From: Lachnospiraceae bacterium | GTDB lineage: Bacteria; Bacillota; Clostridia; Lachnospirales; Lachnospiraceae | Assembly (NCBI GenBank): GCA_900769175.1 | Contig: CAAGFP010000173.1 | Span: forward strand, 1-11,395 | Length of the DNA: 11,395 nucleotides | Direction of reading: 5' to 3' | Part shown: in pieces, positions 1-6,763 of the stretch | Layout: each line of letters begins with the position of its first letter | How positions within the stretch are numbered: position 1 is the first letter of the stretch | Notes under the pieces: model-generated | The model's database searches: none | What the model saw: only the letters and a program-made list of their open reading frames with translations | What the model was told of the DNA's origin: nothing | Made by a program: the position numbers and the translations under genes

Positions 1-104
1 ACAGTCATATCCCATTCGGACGATCATTCAATTTTCAAAGTACAACTGGAGGTTATATGTCACGATCGTAAATTCAATTTAAGTGCCAAGAGAAAAATAA
101 AAAA
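1..104. other. Edge segment with no gene recognised
   Basis: No open frame with a ribosome binding site is seen on either strand. Two imperfect copies of an ACGATC...ATTCAATTT sequence occur in direct orientation (19-34 and 62-80). The minus strand carries ACTTTGAAAATTGAATG, a phrase similar to leaders of rRNA or mobile-element transcripts in Firmicutes, which is suggestive only. Confidence 0.35.
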
Positions 105-176
105 CCGTCACATATCAACACTAATAATCGGCGAAAGCTTTGCTATCGCTTCAAATCAGATGCTCATATGTGACGG
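105..176 (-). terminator. Intrinsic terminator with nested hairpin
   Basis: On the minus strand CCGTCACATAT (176-166 reverse) and ATATGTGACGG (115-105) form a perfect 11-bp stem, followed by TTTTTTATTTTT. The 50-nt loop holds a second hairpin, GCGA-T-AGC-AAA-GCT-T-TCGC (149-131). It ends transcription from the promoter at 364-393. Confidence 0.7.
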
Positions 177-357
177 CTTTGAATCATTCAAAAGACCATA
201 CTGTTTGCGTCGACTCAACTCCACCTTCAACAGTACAAAAAACAACAGTGGCGAGTCACGGTACGCTCCGAAAGGAGAATACCGACGGTATAGCGGACTG
301 GTGACGGACTATACCTCTACGAAGACATCATATTCAGTTGTATACCTCACAAAAGGT
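105..357 (-). ncRNA. Candidate structured small RNA or regulatory leader
   Basis: Between the consensus promoter and a terminator lies about 250 nt with dense inverted repeats and no convincing gene. On the minus strand a GGTATAG/CTATACC stem (315-309 with 293-287) is followed by a strong hairpin at 286-255 (GTCGGTA arm against TACCGTGAC, CTCC against GGAG, TTTC loop). TTTTTT follows the second hairpin some 13 nt later, which could serve as an internal stop. A 13-codon frame from GTG 350 to TAG 309 ends inside the first stem, and could act as a leader peptide, but its ribosome binding site is weak. I do not recognise a named RNA family. It may be a free small RNA or the 5' leader of a gene left of the window. 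Confidence 0.45.
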
Positions 358-363
358 CATTTT

Positions 364-393
364 ATTATACACTATAGAACATTTGTTTGTCAA
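364..393 (-). promoter_or_regulatory. Consensus promoter with LexA-like box, reading leftwards
   Basis: On the minus strand TTGACA (393-388) and TATAAT (369-364) both match consensus perfectly, with an 18-nt spacer. The spacer region holds AGAACATTTGTTTG (376-389 on the plus strand). It fits 12 of 14 positions of the Gram-positive LexA/DinR consensus CGAACRNRYGTTYG. A repressor bound there would block the promoter, so DNA-damage induction is plausible. The transcript should start near 357 and run toward position 1. Confidence 0.7.
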
Positions 394-439
394 GTGTTTT
401 TGACGCAACACGACACTTTTTTGAGTGAACAGCAATCTG

Positions 440-1003
440 CTAAAATAATTCATCAAACTTTTCTTTTAGAATTTGGGTATAAAACTCTGTATGTATATCA
501 TATCTTTGTGCCAATCTTTTTGCGGCGTCGGTTGCTATATAATCATTGAATGTTTGGCCACTTTCGTTTATCTCTTTCTGTAAATAATACAACAACCCTG
601 AATCTTGAATTCTGCCGCTTGTTATCGGCAAATCAAATTCTTCGGAAATCAGCATCAGTCTTCGTTGAATAAATCTGTACCGTCTGGTCTTGTCTGCTTC
701 ATTTTCGGGATCACTGCTTGATGTTTTCGCATTGCTTCGTTCCTTAAAGAACCCATGGCTTATAACGTCAATAGATCGGCAGGTAATACCGAATGATCTC
801 AGACTCGTTTCGCAACAAGCTTTAACAATCATGTTATTATGTCTGTTGGATTTTTTTGCTTTGAGTGAAACGGATTTATGATTGTAATCAGCACCATAAA
901 TTCTAAATTCGTTTTTGTTTTCCGTGCTGCCGTCTGAGAATATTCCTATAAGAATAAACGCCATTATAATTGTGAGAATTGCAATGAGGGTCATTGTATA
1001 CAT
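440..1003 (-). CDS. Membrane-anchored protein of unknown function (187 aa)
   Basis: Residues 4-22 form one hydrophobic segment (TLIAILTIIMAFILIGIF), which fits an N-terminal membrane anchor or uncleaved signal. The rest is a mixed, mostly basic soluble part with no known motif; its last 80 residues look helical (RRYRFIQRRLMLISEEF, then AKRLAQRYDIHTEFY). With few positive charges before the segment, the orientation is unclear. ATG 1003 has AAAGG only 3 nt upstream, and ATG 994 has it 12 nt upstream, so the start is open between these two. It is the last gene of operon A. No good minus-strand terminator follows, so transcription may continue into the structured region at 105-357. The family is not recognised. 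Confidence 0.65.
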   Translation of the reverse strand: MYTMTLIAILTIIMAFILIGIFSDGSTENKNEFRIYGADYNHKSVSLKAKKSNRHNNMIVKACCETSLRSFGITCRSIDVISHGFFKERSNAKTSSSDPENEADKTRRYRFIQRRLMLISEEFDLPITSGRIQDSGLLYYLQKEINESGQTFNDYIATDAAKRLAQRYDIHTEFYTQILKEKFDELF

Positions 1004-1047
1004 CTGCCTTTCTGCATAAGCTTAATTCTTTTTGTTAAGGGGGTAGA

Positions 1048-1383
1048 TTAGTCCTCCCAATCCTTTTCCAAAGCATCTTGTTTCGCTTTTTTTACTCTGC
1101 CCCTATAAGCAATATACATAATCGCCCATATAAATACTTGCCCCTTAATGAGAGCAGTAAGTATCATTCCGATAATAAGCGCAGTTCGTGCGGCGGAAAT
1201 CTCAGATTCTAACCACTTTTTAGTGAATGGATCAAAAATTTCTCCTTGAAGCCTTCGTTGGTTTCTCATGCTTTTTTCTTCTTTTTTTCTTTTTGCTTCT
1301 TCTGGATGATTCTTTACCCATAAACGTTGCAAATCTTCTTGGCGCTCCTTTTCTATTTGAATCATTTCTTCAGGCGTTAACAT
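1048..1383 (-). CDS. Small membrane protein with charged N-terminal helix (111 aa)
   Basis: Residues 1-60 are hydrophilic and helical (EEMIQIEKERQEDLQRL, then KRKKEEK). Two adjoining hydrophobic segments follow at about 66-80 and 82-93 (ALIIGMILTALI and FIWAIMYIAY), then a basic RGRVKKAKQ and an acidic end. This fits a membrane hairpin or one long segment, with the charged N-terminus in the cytoplasm. I prefer ATG 1383, 10 nt after AAAGGA (1399-1394); GTG 1389 is in frame but only 4 nt from that site. The gene overlaps the Cys/His-rich gene and lies 44 nt before the anchored protein gene. The family is not recognised. Confidence 0.7.
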   Translation of the reverse strand: MLTPEEMIQIEKERQEDLQRLWVKNHPEEAKRKKEEKSMRNQRRLQGEIFDPFTKKWLESEISAARTALIIGMILTALIKGQVFIWAIMYIAYRGRVKKAKQDALEKDWED

Positions 1384-1609
1384 AACCACTCATTCCTTTC
1401 TTTTCTTCTTTAATTTTTTCTCGTTCTGCCCAATAGGGATTTTCGTCATGCTTTTTAAGATGATGGCAACCTTTTTTAAGACAGGCGTGATTTTTGAGTG
1501 TCGCAGTAGTTAAATGTGCGCCGTGTTTTCTGCAATATCCTACTGCATTTTCACGGTTGATTTGGCTGCCGTATAAGCCATATAAAGGTTGAATGTTTGC
1601 CATTTCCAT
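1370..1609 (-). CDS. Small Cys/His-rich putative zinc-binding protein (79 aa)
   Basis: The start is ATG 1609, 8 nt after AGGAGG (1623-1618); an upstream in-frame ATG at 1633 would overlap the previous gene and has no ribosome binding site. The middle of the protein has GYCRKHGAHLT (Cys26, His29) followed by HACLKKGCHHLKKH (Cys43, Cys48, His49, His50, His54). This spacing suits binding of one zinc ion. A Tyr-Trp pair and a charged tail, AEREKIKEEKK, follow. The family appears among small proteins of Clostridia mobile elements as I recall, with no known function. It may bind nucleic acid or simply be stabilised by zinc. Its last 14 nt overlap the next gene, so translation is probably coupled. 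Confidence 0.75.
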   Translation of the reverse strand: MEMANIQPLYGLYGSQINRENAVGYCRKHGAHLTTATLKNHACLKKGCHHLKKHDENPYWAEREKIKEEKKGMSGYVNA

Positions 1610-1626
1610 AACCGAGTCCTCCTCAC

Positions 1627-1932
1627 TCACCATCTAGCGTCTTCTATTTTATCAATAGCGTGCTTAATTAATTCGCTGTCTTTATCAAATTCTTCAGCAT
1701 CATATGCATCATTCAGCAAATCTAATGCTTCATCTAAATTATCAATCGCAGCTTCTGAATCTTCTGCTCTTTGACTGTACTGAAGATTCTCGGGAATATT
1801 ATCGTAATAATCCTGCTCTTCATCTTTTAAATTGTCCAAAATATTAATCCAAGCATAAAGATCTTCTCTGTCTTGAATTGTACCTAAGCCGTAAATAACC
1901 TGACCTAACTCTTTTCTTCTTGTTTTGTTCAT
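1627..1932 (-). CDS. Small acidic helical protein (101 aa), mobile-element type
   Basis: ATG 1932 follows a perfect AAGGAG (1946-1941) by 8 nt; the frame opens at a GTG three codons earlier, which has no spacer, so I use the ATG. The protein is strongly acidic and probably all helix. A conserved-looking motif, DEEQDYYDNIPENLQ (residues 37-51), is followed by a heptad-like stretch, SEAAIDNLDEALDLLNDAYD. I associate this DNIPENLQ type of protein with phages and integrative elements of Firmicutes, where its function is not known; that association is from memory. It has no membrane segment and no catalytic motif. It is the first gene of operon A, 17 nt ahead of the Cys/His-rich gene, and is controlled by the GAAAGTTACA promoter. 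A protein-protein adaptor or DNA-mimic role is conceivable but unsupported. Confidence 0.8.
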   Translation of the reverse strand: MNKTRRKELGQVIYGLGTIQDREDLYAWINILDNLKDEEQDYYDNIPENLQYSQRAEDSEAAIDNLDEALDLLNDAYDAEEFDKDSELIKHAIDKIEDARW

Positions 1933-1958
1933 TATAACCACTCCTTAAAATCAGCAAA

Positions 1959-2009
1959 ATACCGAATTTGCTTTTGTTTGACTCCATTATAAATCAGCAA
2001 ATTCGGTAT
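1959..2009. promoter_or_regulatory. 13-bp inverted repeat around the -10 of promoter A
   Basis: ATACCGAATTTGC (1959-1971) and GCAAATTCGGTAT (1997-2009) are perfect reverse complements, 25 nt apart. One arm lies between the GTTACA element and the -10, the other in the 5' leader. The 11-nt sequence AAATCAGCAAA also occurs twice in direct orientation (1948-1958 and 1991-2001). Paired operators are one reading. The other is a hairpin that forms only in transcripts reading through from the kinase gene and is followed by TTTTGCTGATTTT, a poor terminator tail. Confidence 0.6.
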
Positions 2010-2024
2010 CTGTAACTTTCGTTG
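1986..2024 (-). promoter_or_regulatory. Promoter of operon A with the shared GAAAGTTACA element
   Basis: On the minus strand CAACGAAAGTTACAGAT (2024-2008) precedes a perfect TATAAT (1991-1986), with 19 nt between GTTACA and TATAAT. The expected start of transcription is near 1979, leaving a leader of about 47 nt. The element begins only 7 nt after the kinase stop codon, so operon A can be expressed both from here and by read-through from the kinase gene. Confidence 0.75.
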
Positions 2025-2031
2025 AGACTAT

Positions 2032-5000
2032 TTAGTTTTCGTTCGGATAAATTATGCTAAAATCTCTTCCGGTCAGCTCGTACATTTTTGGTTTATACTT
2101 ATTTTCAATCTTCAAATATTGTTCTTTATCAATAACTTTTGATTTACGGTATGCACGATCTGCAAAAATCAGAATCATATCATACCATTCATACATAATC
2201 TCCTCTGATATGGTAGTGCCTTCGCTGACTGCGTTTTTCATTGCCGTTTTCCATATTAAATCGGTTATTTCTTCGAGATCATGAAGAATCATATTCTCTT
2301 TTTCAATATTTGATAATGCTAACGAGATAGTTACAAACCAATATCTGGATATTCCGCTCATTCCACATCTGTCGATTAAGGAAAAATTGTAAATATCTCT
2401 AGTTATCGGAATCCAATCTTCCTCATCGCTTCCGTGAAAGGAGAGAATTTCTTCTTTGAAAGAATCGGCGTACTTATCTATTAATGCTTTGCATTTATCA
2501 AAGTCGTTCTGTATGGCTGATACCAATATTTCTTCGATCCCTATTTTCATTATGCTAAAATCCGCGTCAAGCTCGTCTTCATTGTTAAGTATAAATTTTT
2601 TGTGAGCCTTTAATATCTCCGATGTTCTGTTCCAATCTATTGAAGCAAGATACTCTTTTAGTAAGTCGCTGCTTTCAAAACCGAAACTAATGATTCTTTT
2701 GGTGTCGACATCGGAAATTCGACCGTATATTTCTTCCTTTTCCTCATTCGTTAAGCGACCGTCATTTTCAAGTATATTTGAAATAATATTTATTTCAGTC
2801 TCAGATTTCCACAAATCAATATATTCCGGCAAACAGAATGTAACCGGATCATCTTCAAGAGAAACAGTGCCTGATTCTGTGGCTTTTGAAAGGGTTCCGT
2901 ATATCTCGTCAATTAACTCACTATTATAGAATATCGGGGCACCCAAAAGCTCTGCATCCCAATCTGAACCGTAAATATCTTTATACTGTTTTATTGATGA
3001 GATTATTTCAGGATTTATAAAAGAACTGCTTCTATCAGATATTTGTGCGATAGGCTTACACAACATCATGATCGCTTCCCGACGAAATGCCCCACTTGTT
3101 TTTTCTGCCCATACTTTTGCGGTGTAAAAAGCATCATCAAGTTTCTTACGGTTATTCCTGCTTTTTGCTTCGGAAACATAAATAAGGGTTGTATTATACG
3201 CCCACTTTGTTTCAATGACATTTGCAATCTTAAAAGCCCAATCCACAGATTGAGAATCTTTTGCATTTTCCAAAAGCCTTTCAAGTCCATCAACAAGGCG
3301 GTCAACATATCGGCAATCCTCAATTATTTCCCATGCAGATAAGCTTCCGTTGATAAGCCTGTATAATACGTCGATAACATACCCTGCGTTGTATGAATTA
3401 TTAAGGTTGAAAGAGCACGCAAATGCACAAAACCATTCAATTTTATTTTTCAGTCTGTCCTGTTCTATTCTATCCCAATCATCAACAATTTCTTGGATCT
3501 CATTTTCAAATTCATACCAGGGCAAAAGCAGATTTACATACTCAACCAGTTCTCTGCAATGCCAGATGTTAGGCTGAAATTCAACTTCAAGCAATTCAAC
3601 GGTTACGGCGTGCAGCGTCAATTCAGGATCTACGGTATTATCTGATTCTTTCTGTATCCAACCAAGCTGAATCAAATCGTTGATAACATCAATTTGACGG
3701 GTAATATCTGTGTTCTCACCTGAAAAATACTTTCGATACTGCCTTTTGTTGATCTTTATATATCGCAAAAAGTACAAATTAAGCAGAACTTTTAAATATG
3801 ATTCAGGAAGCTGACTGATACGGAAAGTGACGCGCATCATATCAAGAGCAGTTAATTTGAGGATTTTGTTATCCTTGTCAATAGCTATTTTTTCGGTGTT
3901 TGCAAAACTGTTCAAACCGTTTTTGAGCTTCGTATACAATTCTTTGAGCGTAAATCCTGATGCCGTAAGCTGTCTTGCCAGAATCGGAACGAGCAAAGTA
4001 TAATAATTGATTTCCCTGAGCAACTCTTTTACGATTCGGCGATCTTCTTCACTCTCAAAATGGATACCGCTTTCTTTTTCAAATAATACCGTCAACGAAT
4101 TTTCTGAAAGAGTACCGATTTCTATTTGAGATATGCCTTCTTCGGATAACACGCTGAAATCCGTTCTTGTTGTAAAAATCATATCGGCTCTCAAACTCAA
4201 AAACCTTTCTAAGTATTCGTCACCGTCAATATCTACATCAAAATTATCAACAATCAGTAACACTTTCTGTGAGTTAAACATCTTGCGTAATATTTTATTT
4301 TTCTGCTCGGCCTCCAAATCGCAGTTTTGTATCTCAATATTTTCAATCAACTTTGATAAGCTGTTTTCATATCTTAAAAATAATATTGCATCATATTCGC
4401 TTTCATGTATAGCGGCATACTGCTTGGCTGATTCGCTTTTTCCTATTCCGCCGAAGCCGTGCAAGAATACTATGTGGTTATTATCAAAAGCCTTTCGGAT
4501 TTCTGAAAGTTCTTTTTCTCGACCTAAGAAGTTTTTGTTCGGATAGGGAAAATCAGATATTAAATACTGTTTTTCCTCCGAGATTTTAATCGCAATATCA
4601 AGTGCTTTGATTAATTCGTCTATGTTTTGGTATCTGCGTTTTCTATTCGCCGCAACGCTTTTATGAAAGATTTCACGTAGCAGACGCTTTATTTTAGGAT
4701 TGATATTTTCAAATAAAACACCATCGAAATCCCAATCGGTAAAAGTACCGGAATCAAAGCTTTCATGCCTTCTGCCCATAATCTTTTCAAAGAGAACCGC
4801 ACCGATAGCATATATATCTGTTGCCGGACAAAGTTTGGCTATCTTGCCTTGCTTTTGTTCAGGCGCCGCCCAGCCATCAGAATATGGAACACACTTTACG
4901 TTCCCGGATTTGATTTCATCAATCGCCGTCACCGTATCCAGATCAAACAAGATAATATGCTCGCTGGGACGGGGATAAACAAGAAAATTACTCGGCTTGA

Positions 5001-5469
5001 TATCAAGATGCAAGTAACCGTTTTGGTGATAGTTTCCTACAGCACAAGCAAGCAATCTGACCGTTTTTAATATATCGGTAAGAGAATCCGACTTATCTTT
5101 GTCAAAGGTAATGCCCTCATTTTTATCCATCAAGATATAAAGCGTCTCATTTGCTTCGTAAATGTCAAACGCATGAGCGACAAAATTGTTTTGCCACGCC
5201 ATCAACTTCTGATATGCCTTACGGAAAGATTTAAATGCAATAGACTTTTCGTTTTCTGAACTCCATACCAGGGTCTGTCCGTTGCGGGTAATATCGGCAT
5301 GGAAAGGATAACACTCTTTGATATTGACACAATGAGCAATGCCCATATTATCGCTGTAATAGGCGGAATATACAATACAAGTAGCACCGTCACCAAGGAC
5401 GGAAGCAACCGTATAGTGCTTATTATTCAGTTCAATTATATCGCCTTGCTTCAGAGGCTGTCTTAACAT
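2032..5469 (-). CDS. Ser/Thr protein kinase fused to a STAND/NB-ARC NTPase (1145 aa)
   Basis: Residues 1-295 are a Hanks-type protein kinase: glycine loop LGDGATCIVY (25-34), ATP lysine Lys51 in IKE, catalytic loop HLDIKPSN (154-161, Asp156), metal site DLD (176-178, in place of DFG), APE (202-204), DIYAIG (218-223) and a closing arginine region near 276-280. A GREKEL linker (316-321) opens the NTPase: P-loop GFGGIGKS (338-345), Walker B LLIVD (404-408), FTTR (432-435) and LLVPILARQ (492-500). Then come a winged-helix-like segment and about 570 helical residues with TPR-like pairs and no clear domain. The kinase keeps its key residues and is probably active. In STAND proteins the C-terminus normally senses a ligand, nucleotide-driven oligomerisation follows, and the N-terminal domain is the effector; here that effector would be phosphorylation. 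No membrane segment is seen, so it is cytoplasmic. The start ATG 5469 follows AGGAG by 11 nt. A defence role is an inference from the architecture. Confidence 0.9.
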   Translation of the reverse strand: MLRQPLKQGDIIELNNKHYTVASVLGDGATCIVYSAYYSDNMGIAHCVNIKECYPFHADITRNGQTLVWSSENEKSIAFKSFRKAYQKLMAWQNNFVAHAFDIYEANETLYILMDKNEGITFDKDKSDSLTDILKTVRLLACAVGNYHQNGYLHLDIKPSNFLVYPRPSEHIILFDLDTVTAIDEIKSGNVKCVPYSDGWAAPEQKQGKIAKLCPATDIYAIGAVLFEKIMGRRHESFDSGTFTDWDFDGVLFENINPKIKRLLREIFHKSVAANRKRRYQNIDELIKALDIAIKISEEKQYLISDFPYPNKNFLGREKELSEIRKAFDNNHIVFLHGFGGIGKSESAKQYAAIHESEYDAILFLRYENSLSKLIENIEIQNCDLEAEQKNKILRKMFNSQKVLLIVDNFDVDIDGDEYLERFLSLRADMIFTTRTDFSVLSEEGISQIEIGTLSENSLTVLFEKESGIHFESEEDRRIVKELLREINYYTLLVPILARQLTASGFTLKELYTKLKNGLNSFANTEKIAIDKDNKILKLTALDMMRVTFRISQLPESYLKVLLNLYFLRYIKINKRQYRKYFSGENTDITRQIDVINDLIQLGWIQKESDNTVDPELTLHAVTVELLEVEFQPNIWHCRELVEYVNLLLPWYEFENEIQEIVDDWDRIEQDRLKNKIEWFCAFACSFNLNNSYNAGYVIDVLYRLINGSLSAWEIIEDCRYVDRLVDGLERLLENAKDSQSVDWAFKIANVIETKWAYNTTLIYVSEAKSRNNRKKLDDAFYTAKVWAEKTSGAFRREAIMMLCKPIAQISDRSSSFINPEIISSIKQYKDIYGSDWDAELLGAPIFYNSELIDEIYGTLSKATESGTVSLEDDPVTFCLPEYIDLWKSETEINIISNILENDGRLTNEEKEEIYGRISDVDTKRIISFGFESSDLLKEYLASIDWNRTSEILKAHKKFILNNEDELDADFSIMKIGIEEILVSAIQNDFDKCKALIDKYADSFKEEILSFHGSDEEDWIPITRDIYNFSLIDRCGMSGISRYWFVTISLALSNIEKENMILHDLEEITDLIWKTAMKNAVSEGTTISEEIMYEWYDMILIFADRAYRKSKVIDKEQYLKIENKYKPKMYELTGRDFSIIYPNEN

Positions 5470-5502
5470 ATTGATTTACTCTCCTTTGTTTGCTATGAGT
5501 AA

Positions 5503-5541
5503 ATATTACATCGGGAATAGTGTAATCTGTAACTTTCATTG
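5503..5541 (-). promoter_or_regulatory. Promoter of the kinase-STAND gene with the shared GAAAGTTACA element
   Basis: On the minus strand CAATGAAAGTTACAGAT (5541-5525) precedes TAATAT (5508-5503), with 19 nt between GTTACA and the -10. The expected transcript start is near 5496, about 27 nt before ATG 5469. The element also forms half of an imperfect palindrome, TAACTTTC-ATT-GGAAGTTA (5530-5548), that runs into the stop codon of the HTH gene. Confidence 0.7.
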
Positions 5542-5545
5542 GAAG

Positions 5546-6670
5546 TTATTCATACAAAGCTTCTGCAAGCAATCCTCTGAAAGTATCAAGCGGTCTGTCC
5601 GACAAGGTGCAGTATAAAAACAGCCAATCATACGGATTGCCGTAGTACATAAGAGCAAAGCCGCTTTCATTGAGATGTAAATCTATTTCTTCAATGTAAT
5701 CATCAAGCTCGATAACGATATTTTTGCTTTGCGCATTATACCAATAACAATATGAAAAAAGCAATATAATCAGTTTGCGCAGCTCTTCATAAGTCGGATC
5801 TTTTTTTGAAAGCGTAAGTGCTTCGGGAAACCTCTTTTTTATCTCACCGGGCAAATTCGAATTTTTGAAAAGTGTTTTTGTTCCTTTGACACCCGTCACA
5901 GAAAGACCGGTAATAACTTCATAAACGAAATTGTTTGAGTCCTTGTCCTTGCCTCGAAACATATCGTTGTTTTCCTGAAATTCAACTTCTTCTTTCGCTC
6001 TGCTTTTGGCCTGTGCAACCAGCTTTTCTACCGTCTGTTTTGCGGTAACATTTTTCTTGGTAAGGTTATGTCCATGCCTGGATACATATGAAAGCAGAGC
6101 GGTTTCATCTGAGAGAGCTTCAATATCCGTTTTTATTTGAGTTGTATAAACGGTGAGGTCTTCGGTGCTTATTTCCGACACACTGATGCTGTTTATCAAA
6201 TGCCTTGCTTCCTGCCGGGTCTTTTGGTTATATAAACAGAAATAATAAATAATCTCGTTTGCATTGCGGTAATCAAACGCACGGTCAAGATATACCTTGT
6301 GAAAAAGTTCTGCTGTTTCATCAGGAGTTAATTTCAAGGCAAAAGCAAGGGCAAACATCTTCTCGCGACTATCTTCACCCTTTTTAGGTCTTTTGTTATT
6401 CTTAAACCAATTATCCAATGTATTTGGCGAACCAATGGCGCTCATAGGAATGCCTGTGTTCTTACAAATCTCTTCAATGTATTTTGCCGCTTTATCAGCA
6501 GTTAAGCCGGGCTTCTTTTTCTTCAAAATATCAAGTAAGCCGTCACCAAAAGAACGAAAATAGTGCCCGCTGTTGATTGCTTCGATCAGAGCCTTGTAAT
6601 CTTCGTTATAATCGTCAAATTCATCCCATTGTTGGAATAACGCATTTTCCATTTGTTCTGTGTAGCTCAT
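5546..6670 (-). CDS. HTH-like regulator candidate (374 aa) next to the kinase-STAND gene
   Basis: Residues about 58-128 have the pattern of a short helix-turn-helix domain: AAKYIEEICKNTGIPMSAIG, then SPNTLDNWFK with basic residues NNKRPKK, then helices up to TPDETAELFHKVY. The Leu-Asp-Asn-Trp segment would be the recognition helix. The rest (about 130-374) is helical with acidic and basic stretches and no recognised domain; it may sense a ligand or bind a partner. There are no membrane segments. ATG 6670 follows GAGGGG with a 4-nt spacer. The gene has its own ordinary promoter and is followed 76 nt later by the kinase-STAND gene, which has the shared GAAAGTTACA promoter. The arrangement suggests that this protein reads that element or transmits a signal to or from the kinase. 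The DNA-binding call is a pattern judgement, and the target is inferred. Confidence 0.65.
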   Translation of the reverse strand: MSYTEQMENALFQQWDEFDDYNEDYKALIEAINSGHYFRSFGDGLLDILKKKKPGLTADKAAKYIEEICKNTGIPMSAIGSPNTLDNWFKNNKRPKKGEDSREKMFALAFALKLTPDETAELFHKVYLDRAFDYRNANEIIYYFCLYNQKTRQEARHLINSISVSEISTEDLTVYTTQIKTDIEALSDETALLSYVSRHGHNLTKKNVTAKQTVEKLVAQAKSRAKEEVEFQENNDMFRGKDKDSNNFVYEVITGLSVTGVKGTKTLFKNSNLPGEIKKRFPEALTLSKKDPTYEELRKLIILLFSYCYWYNAQSKNIVIELDDYIEEIDLHLNESGFALMYYGNPYDWLFLYCTLSDRPLDTFRGLLAEALYE

Positions 6671-6702
6671 TTTACCCCTCTATTCTGACCGTATTTTTTA
6701 TA

Positions 6703-6731
6703 ATCATAGTAAATTTCATCGGATAAATCAA
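6703..6731 (-). promoter_or_regulatory. Promoter of the HTH gene
   Basis: On the minus strand TTGATT (6731-6726) and TATGAT (6708-6703) are separated by exactly 17 nt, close to the housekeeping consensus. The expected transcript start is about 25-30 nt before ATG 6670. The shared GAAAGTTACA element is absent, so this gene appears to be controlled differently from the neighbouring operons. Confidence 0.65.
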
Positions 6732-6746
6732 CATCATTTTTATCCG
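6720..6746. promoter_or_regulatory. Inverted repeat over the -35 of the HTH promoter
   Basis: CGGATAAA (6720-6727) and TTTATCCG (6739-6746) form a perfect 8-bp inverted repeat with an 11-nt spacer. Its left arm overlaps the -35 hexamer of the HTH promoter. The position suits an operator, perhaps for autoregulation. A weak terminator for the TOTE remnant is the alternative, but no T-run follows. Confidence 0.4.
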
Positions 6747-6763
6747 TTCCAAGGCTGTTCACA

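Noticed and set aside
394..420. Hairpin AAGTGT...ACACTT as a terminator for operon A
   Set aside because: The T-run follows the hairpin on the plus strand, not the minus strand, and no plus-strand gene ends there; the stem is only 6 bp.
160..549. 129-codon plus-strand open frame over the leftmost region
   Set aside because: It has no ribosome binding site, runs antisense through the hairpins, terminator and promoter of the minus-strand transcript and into the end of the gene at 440, and its composition does not look like a protein.
3066..3323. 85-codon minus-strand frame inside the kinase-STAND gene
   Set aside because: It is an alternative frame fully inside a long gene with family motifs and has no ribosome binding site.
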